Assembly: GCA_025355325.1 (NCBI GenBank)
Contig: JANXZX010000117.1
Coordinates: 1 to 35,771, forward strand
DNA: 35,771 bases
Direction of reading: 5' to 3'
Source: Geobacteraceae bacterium
Lineage (GTDB): Bacteria > Desulfobacterota > Desulfuromonadia > Geobacterales > Pseudopelobacteraceae
Of this stretch, positions 33,804 to 35,771 are shown piece by piece (position 1 is the first letter of the stretch; each line of letters opens with the position of its first letter). The notes under the pieces were generated by a model that saw nothing but the letters and a program-made list of their open reading frames with translations, did not search any database and was not told the DNA's origin. A program made the translations under genes and the position numbers.

Positions 33804-33823
33804 ATTAAGACCAAAGAGATGCC

Positions 33824-34300
33824 ATGTTCAGGGGAATTTTCGAGACAACCATAGACGCCAAAGGGCGCACCAGCCTACCGGCCAAATTCCGGGAAGTTCT
33901 TTCCGGTACGCACGGAGACGAGCGCTTTTTCCTGACCAATTCGGTGCCGGTTGATCTGGGCGGAGGCCTGCACAGCTCCGGCCTGCTCATTTTTCCTTAC
34001 AAGGAGTGGTTCGATTTTGAGGAAAATTTCCGCATCAGCAAAGGATTCACCTCCGAACAGCGCAACAGCATCATGCGGACAATTATTTCTCCGGCCCAGG
34101 AATGCAGCGCCGATAAACTTGGACGCTTCCTGATTTCACCCAGTTTCCGCAAGAGTGCCGTTCTTGAACGAGAAATTCAGTTCGTCGGCAAAATGGATAA
34201 AATTGAAATCTGGAGCATGAGCGAGTGGGACAAGGTTCGTGCCCAAGATGTGAAGAACTTCCCGAGCGGCACTGAAGCAGCCGCAGAGCTTGGCCTCTAG
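33824..34300 (+). CDS. mraZ: Transcriptional regulator MraZ
   Basis: MraZ is the AbrB-fold regulator that begins dcw clusters and represses them. The 158-residue protein has two SpoVT-AbrB-like halves: [23 protein letters not shown] near the start (described by its ends) and [21 protein letters not shown]-like sequence at about 88-108, each with the DxxGR...P pattern. A short insertion (about 28-50) precedes [10 protein letters not shown]. The ribosome site is weak (AAGAGA). Its stop overlaps the first base of rsmH. Confidence 0.96.
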   Translation: MFRGIFETTIDAKGRTSLPAKFREVLSGTHGDERFFLTNSVPVDLGGGLHSSGLLIFPYKEWFDFEENFRISKGFTSEQRNSIMRTIISPAQECSADKLGRFLISPSFRKSAVLEREIQFVGKMDKIEIWSMSEWDKVRAQDVKNFPSGTEAAAELGL

Positions 34301-35235
34301 TGAGCGCATTTCATCACCTCTCGGTTCTGCCGGATGAAGTTATCCGCTTTCTGGAACCGGCTGATGGAAAAACCTATCTGGACGGTACGCTGGGCGGTGG
34401 CGGTCACACCGCATTGATCCTTGAAAAAGCCCCGGGCGCCTTCGTAATCGGCATTGATCGTGATCAGGCGGCACTGTCCGCAGCCGGTGAGCGACTGGCA
34501 GCACACGGCGGTCAGATCCGCCTCGTACATGGCGACTTTGCCGGTGTAACCGGACATTTGAGTGCTCTGGGTGTAACCGGATTGGACGGTTTCATACTTG
34601 ACCTGGGAGTGTCGTCACACCAACTGGACACCAGAGAACGCGGCTTCAGCTTCCAACAGGATGCCCCGCTGGATATGCGGATGGATACCAGCTGCGGTGA
34701 AACCGCCGCGGATCTGCTTAATAAGCTTCCGGAGCAGGAACTGGAACGGATCATCAGCGAGTATGGCGAAGAGCGCTGGGCCAAACGGATCGCGTCTTTC
34801 ATCGTCAAGGAACGCGCAGAATCACTTATTACAACCACGTTCCGGCTGGTGGACATCATTAAAGGAGCGGTGCCGAAAGCCAAGTGGGATGAACGGATTC
34901 ACCCGGCCACCCGCACCTTCCAGGCACTCCGCATCGCGGTAAACAGCGAACTGGACAGTCTGGAGCAGGGAATGCGATCAGCTCTTGACCTGCTGAAACC
35001 GGGCGGACGGGGCGTGATCATTTCATTCCACTCGCTGGAAGACCGGATCGTCAAGCACATCTTCCGGGAATATGCTGAAGGGTGCACCTGTCCACGACAA
35101 CTCCCGATCTGTGTCTGCGGCAAACAGCCACGAGTCAAGGTATTGACGAACCGGCCGGTGACGGCAAGAGAGACGGAAACAGACGAAAATCCACGGGCGC
35201 GCAGTGCCAAATTGCGGGCAGTAGAAAAGTTGTAG
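34300..35235 (+). CDS. rsmH: 16S rRNA (cytosine(1402)-N4)-methyltransferase
   Basis: RsmH (MraW) methylates N4 of C1402 in 16S rRNA with S-adenosylmethionine. The 311-residue sequence shows [11 protein letters not shown], the SAM motif [10 protein letters not shown] (about 28-37), [67 protein letters not shown] and [12 protein letters not shown], all expected. The start is GTG at 34300, overlapping the last base of the mraZ stop, which indicates coupled translation. Confidence 0.97.
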   Translation: MSAFHHLSVLPDEVIRFLEPADGKTYLDGTLGGGGHTALILEKAPGAFVIGIDRDQAALSAAGERLAAHGGQIRLVHGDFAGVTGHLSALGVTGLDGFILDLGVSSHQLDTRERGFSFQQDAPLDMRMDTSCGETAADLLNKLPEQELERIISEYGEERWAKRIASFIVKERAESLITTTFRLVDIIKGAVPKAKWDERIHPATRTFQALRIAVNSELDSLEQGMRSALDLLKPGGRGVIISFHSLEDRIVKHIFREYAEGCTCPRQLPICVCGKQPRVKVLTNRPVTARETETDENPRARSAKLRAVEKL

Positions 35236-35239
35236 TTCA

Positions 35240-35317
35240 AACCAACCCCTCCCGACCTCCCCTTATCAGGGGAGGAGCTTTGAAGCCTCCCCTGATAAGG
35301 GGGGATTGAGGGGGGTT
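35240..35317. repeat. Long inverted repeat between rsmH and ftsL
   Basis: The arms at 35240-35275 and 35286-35317 pair over about 30 bases, including a perfect stretch CCCCTTATCAGGGGAGG against CCTCCCCTGATAAGGGG, around a 10-base loop. C-rich and G-rich outer parts pair with small mismatches. It lies inside the dcw operon, 5 bases after the rsmH stop and 20 before ftsL. There is no T-run after it, so it need not terminate transcription. It resembles dispersed CTCCCCTGATAAGGGG-type intergenic repeats (from memory). Confidence 0.85.
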
Positions 35318-35336
35318 AAAATTCGAGGTAACCATC

Positions 35337-35678
35337 ATGGCACAAGCGAGAACAGACTATACCAAAGTCGCCGCACCGCGGGTCCTTGGCGGGATAGCGG
35401 TCACACCGCACCGGATCGATATATTCAAATACCTGATGATCTGCATGATCGTGTTTACGATTGTCTCCGTCTTCCATGTCTGGTCGCGCTTCAAACTGGT
35501 TGACCTCAATCTGCAGATTTCCGAGATCAGCAAGCAGCTGAGCGATGCGGGACAGGAGCAGAAGCGCCTGAGACTCGAAGCGGCATCGCTGAAAGCACCG
35601 GCCCGCATTGAAGCGATCGCCAAGAATGAACTGGGCATGGCGCTCCCGACCGAACAACAGGTTATCCACGTAAAATGA
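35337..35678 (+). CDS. ftsL: Cell division protein FtsL
   Basis: FtsL is a small bitopic protein that joins FtsB and FtsQ to activate septal wall synthesis. The 113-residue product has a cytoplasmic N-terminus (about 1-30), one membrane helix (about 31-50, YLMICMIVFTIVSVFHVW) and a periplasmic coiled coil (about 52-92), ending with the family-typical ARIEAIAKNELGMALPT. GAGGT precedes the ATG. Its stop overlaps the ftsI start (ATGA). The position in the cluster supports the name. Confidence 0.93.
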   Translation: MAQARTDYTKVAAPRVLGGIAVTPHRIDIFKYLMICMIVFTIVSVFHVWSRFKLVDLNLQISEISKQLSDAGQEQKRLRLEAASLKAPARIEAIAKNELGMALPTEQQVIHVK

Positions 35679-35771
35679 AAGACGAACGGGAAAAATGGGC
35701 GCGGATACGGATCATCATGATCGGGACTATTTTCGGCCTGCTGTTCCTGACGGTGGTCGGACGGGCGTTCT
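35675..35771 (+). CDS. ftsI: Start of penicillin-binding protein/FtsI, cut by the window end
   Basis: An ATG overlapping the ftsL stop opens a frame that is not interrupted to the window end. The first 32 residues are a charged N-terminus (MKDEREKWARIR) followed by a hydrophobic helix (IIMIGTIFGLLFLTVVGRAF), as in FtsI/PBP3 proteins with their single membrane anchor. The name rests on this and on dcw gene order (mraZ-rsmH-ftsL-ftsI). The catalytic part is outside the window. Confidence 0.85.
   Translation, partial: MKDEREKWARIRIIMIGTIFGLLFLTVVGRAF

Overview
The window looks like a chromosomal segment of a Geobacter-type bacterium (Desulfuromonadales/Desulfobacterota). This is inferred from gene content, not from any search. 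The indicators are a DHH-CBS-nucleotidyltransferase fusion of the kind known from Geobacter and other anaerobes, many sensory proteins (a chemoreceptor, a PilZ protein, a CACHE/PAS histidine kinase, a membrane cyclase), periplasmic c-type cytochrome and Fe-S membrane electron-transfer proteins, and moderate GC with many inverted-repeat elements between genes. No rRNA, tRNA, CRISPR array or phage genes were recognised.

Layout. 1-1040: a REP-associated (HUH, Y1) transposase gene bracketed by a 13-bp inverted repeat. 1044-2767 (minus): panB-panC with a 16-bp-arm palindrome in the gap. 2791-2978: first copy of a MITE-like repeat; the second copy is at 28485-28663. 3245-6647 (minus): class II fructose-bisphosphate aldolase, PilZ protein and a GAF-containing chemoreceptor. 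6827-8099 (minus): ppnP and gluQ. 8226-11384 (minus): a small glycine-zipper exported protein and the DHH/CBS/CCA-type enzyme. 11509-12208 (minus): a HigBA/RelE-type toxin-antitoxin pair with a visible promoter and operator. 12328-12879 (plus): DedA protein. 12909-16709 (minus): glycogen phosphorylase and a PLP aminotransferase.

16913-22204 (minus) is a six-gene block: YtkA/FixH-like protein, cytochrome c fused to a periplasmic ligand-binding protein, FMN-binding-like exported protein, FtsX/MacB-type permease, its ATPase, and NosL. It resembles nitrous-oxide-reductase accessory parts, but no nosZ is present. It lies between the complete aminotransferase gene and a 72-bp remnant of that gene's 5' end, so it seems to have been inserted at, or duplicated around, that locus. 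A CACHE-HAMP-PAS histidine kinase (22461-24833) lies just upstream.

25193-31265 is the most unusual part. An MBL-fold hydrolase and a membrane class III nucleotide cyclase (MshEN, sensor, HAMP and cyclase domains, with guanylate-cyclase-like specificity residues) are read rightwards. Converging on them is a gene for an 859-residue protein joining a cyclic-nucleotide-binding domain, a degenerate sigma-54-activator-type AAA+ domain and a NosR/NapH-like membrane polyferredoxin. Together they suggest a cyclic-nucleotide circuit acting on membrane electron transfer. Upstream of the fusion on the same strand are a TPR lipoprotein and a LysM/polysaccharide-deacetylase lipoprotein.

33739-35771 (plus) is the start of the division and cell-wall (dcw) cluster: a sigma-70 promoter, three MraZ boxes, mraZ, rsmH, a long inverted repeat, ftsL and the start of ftsI.
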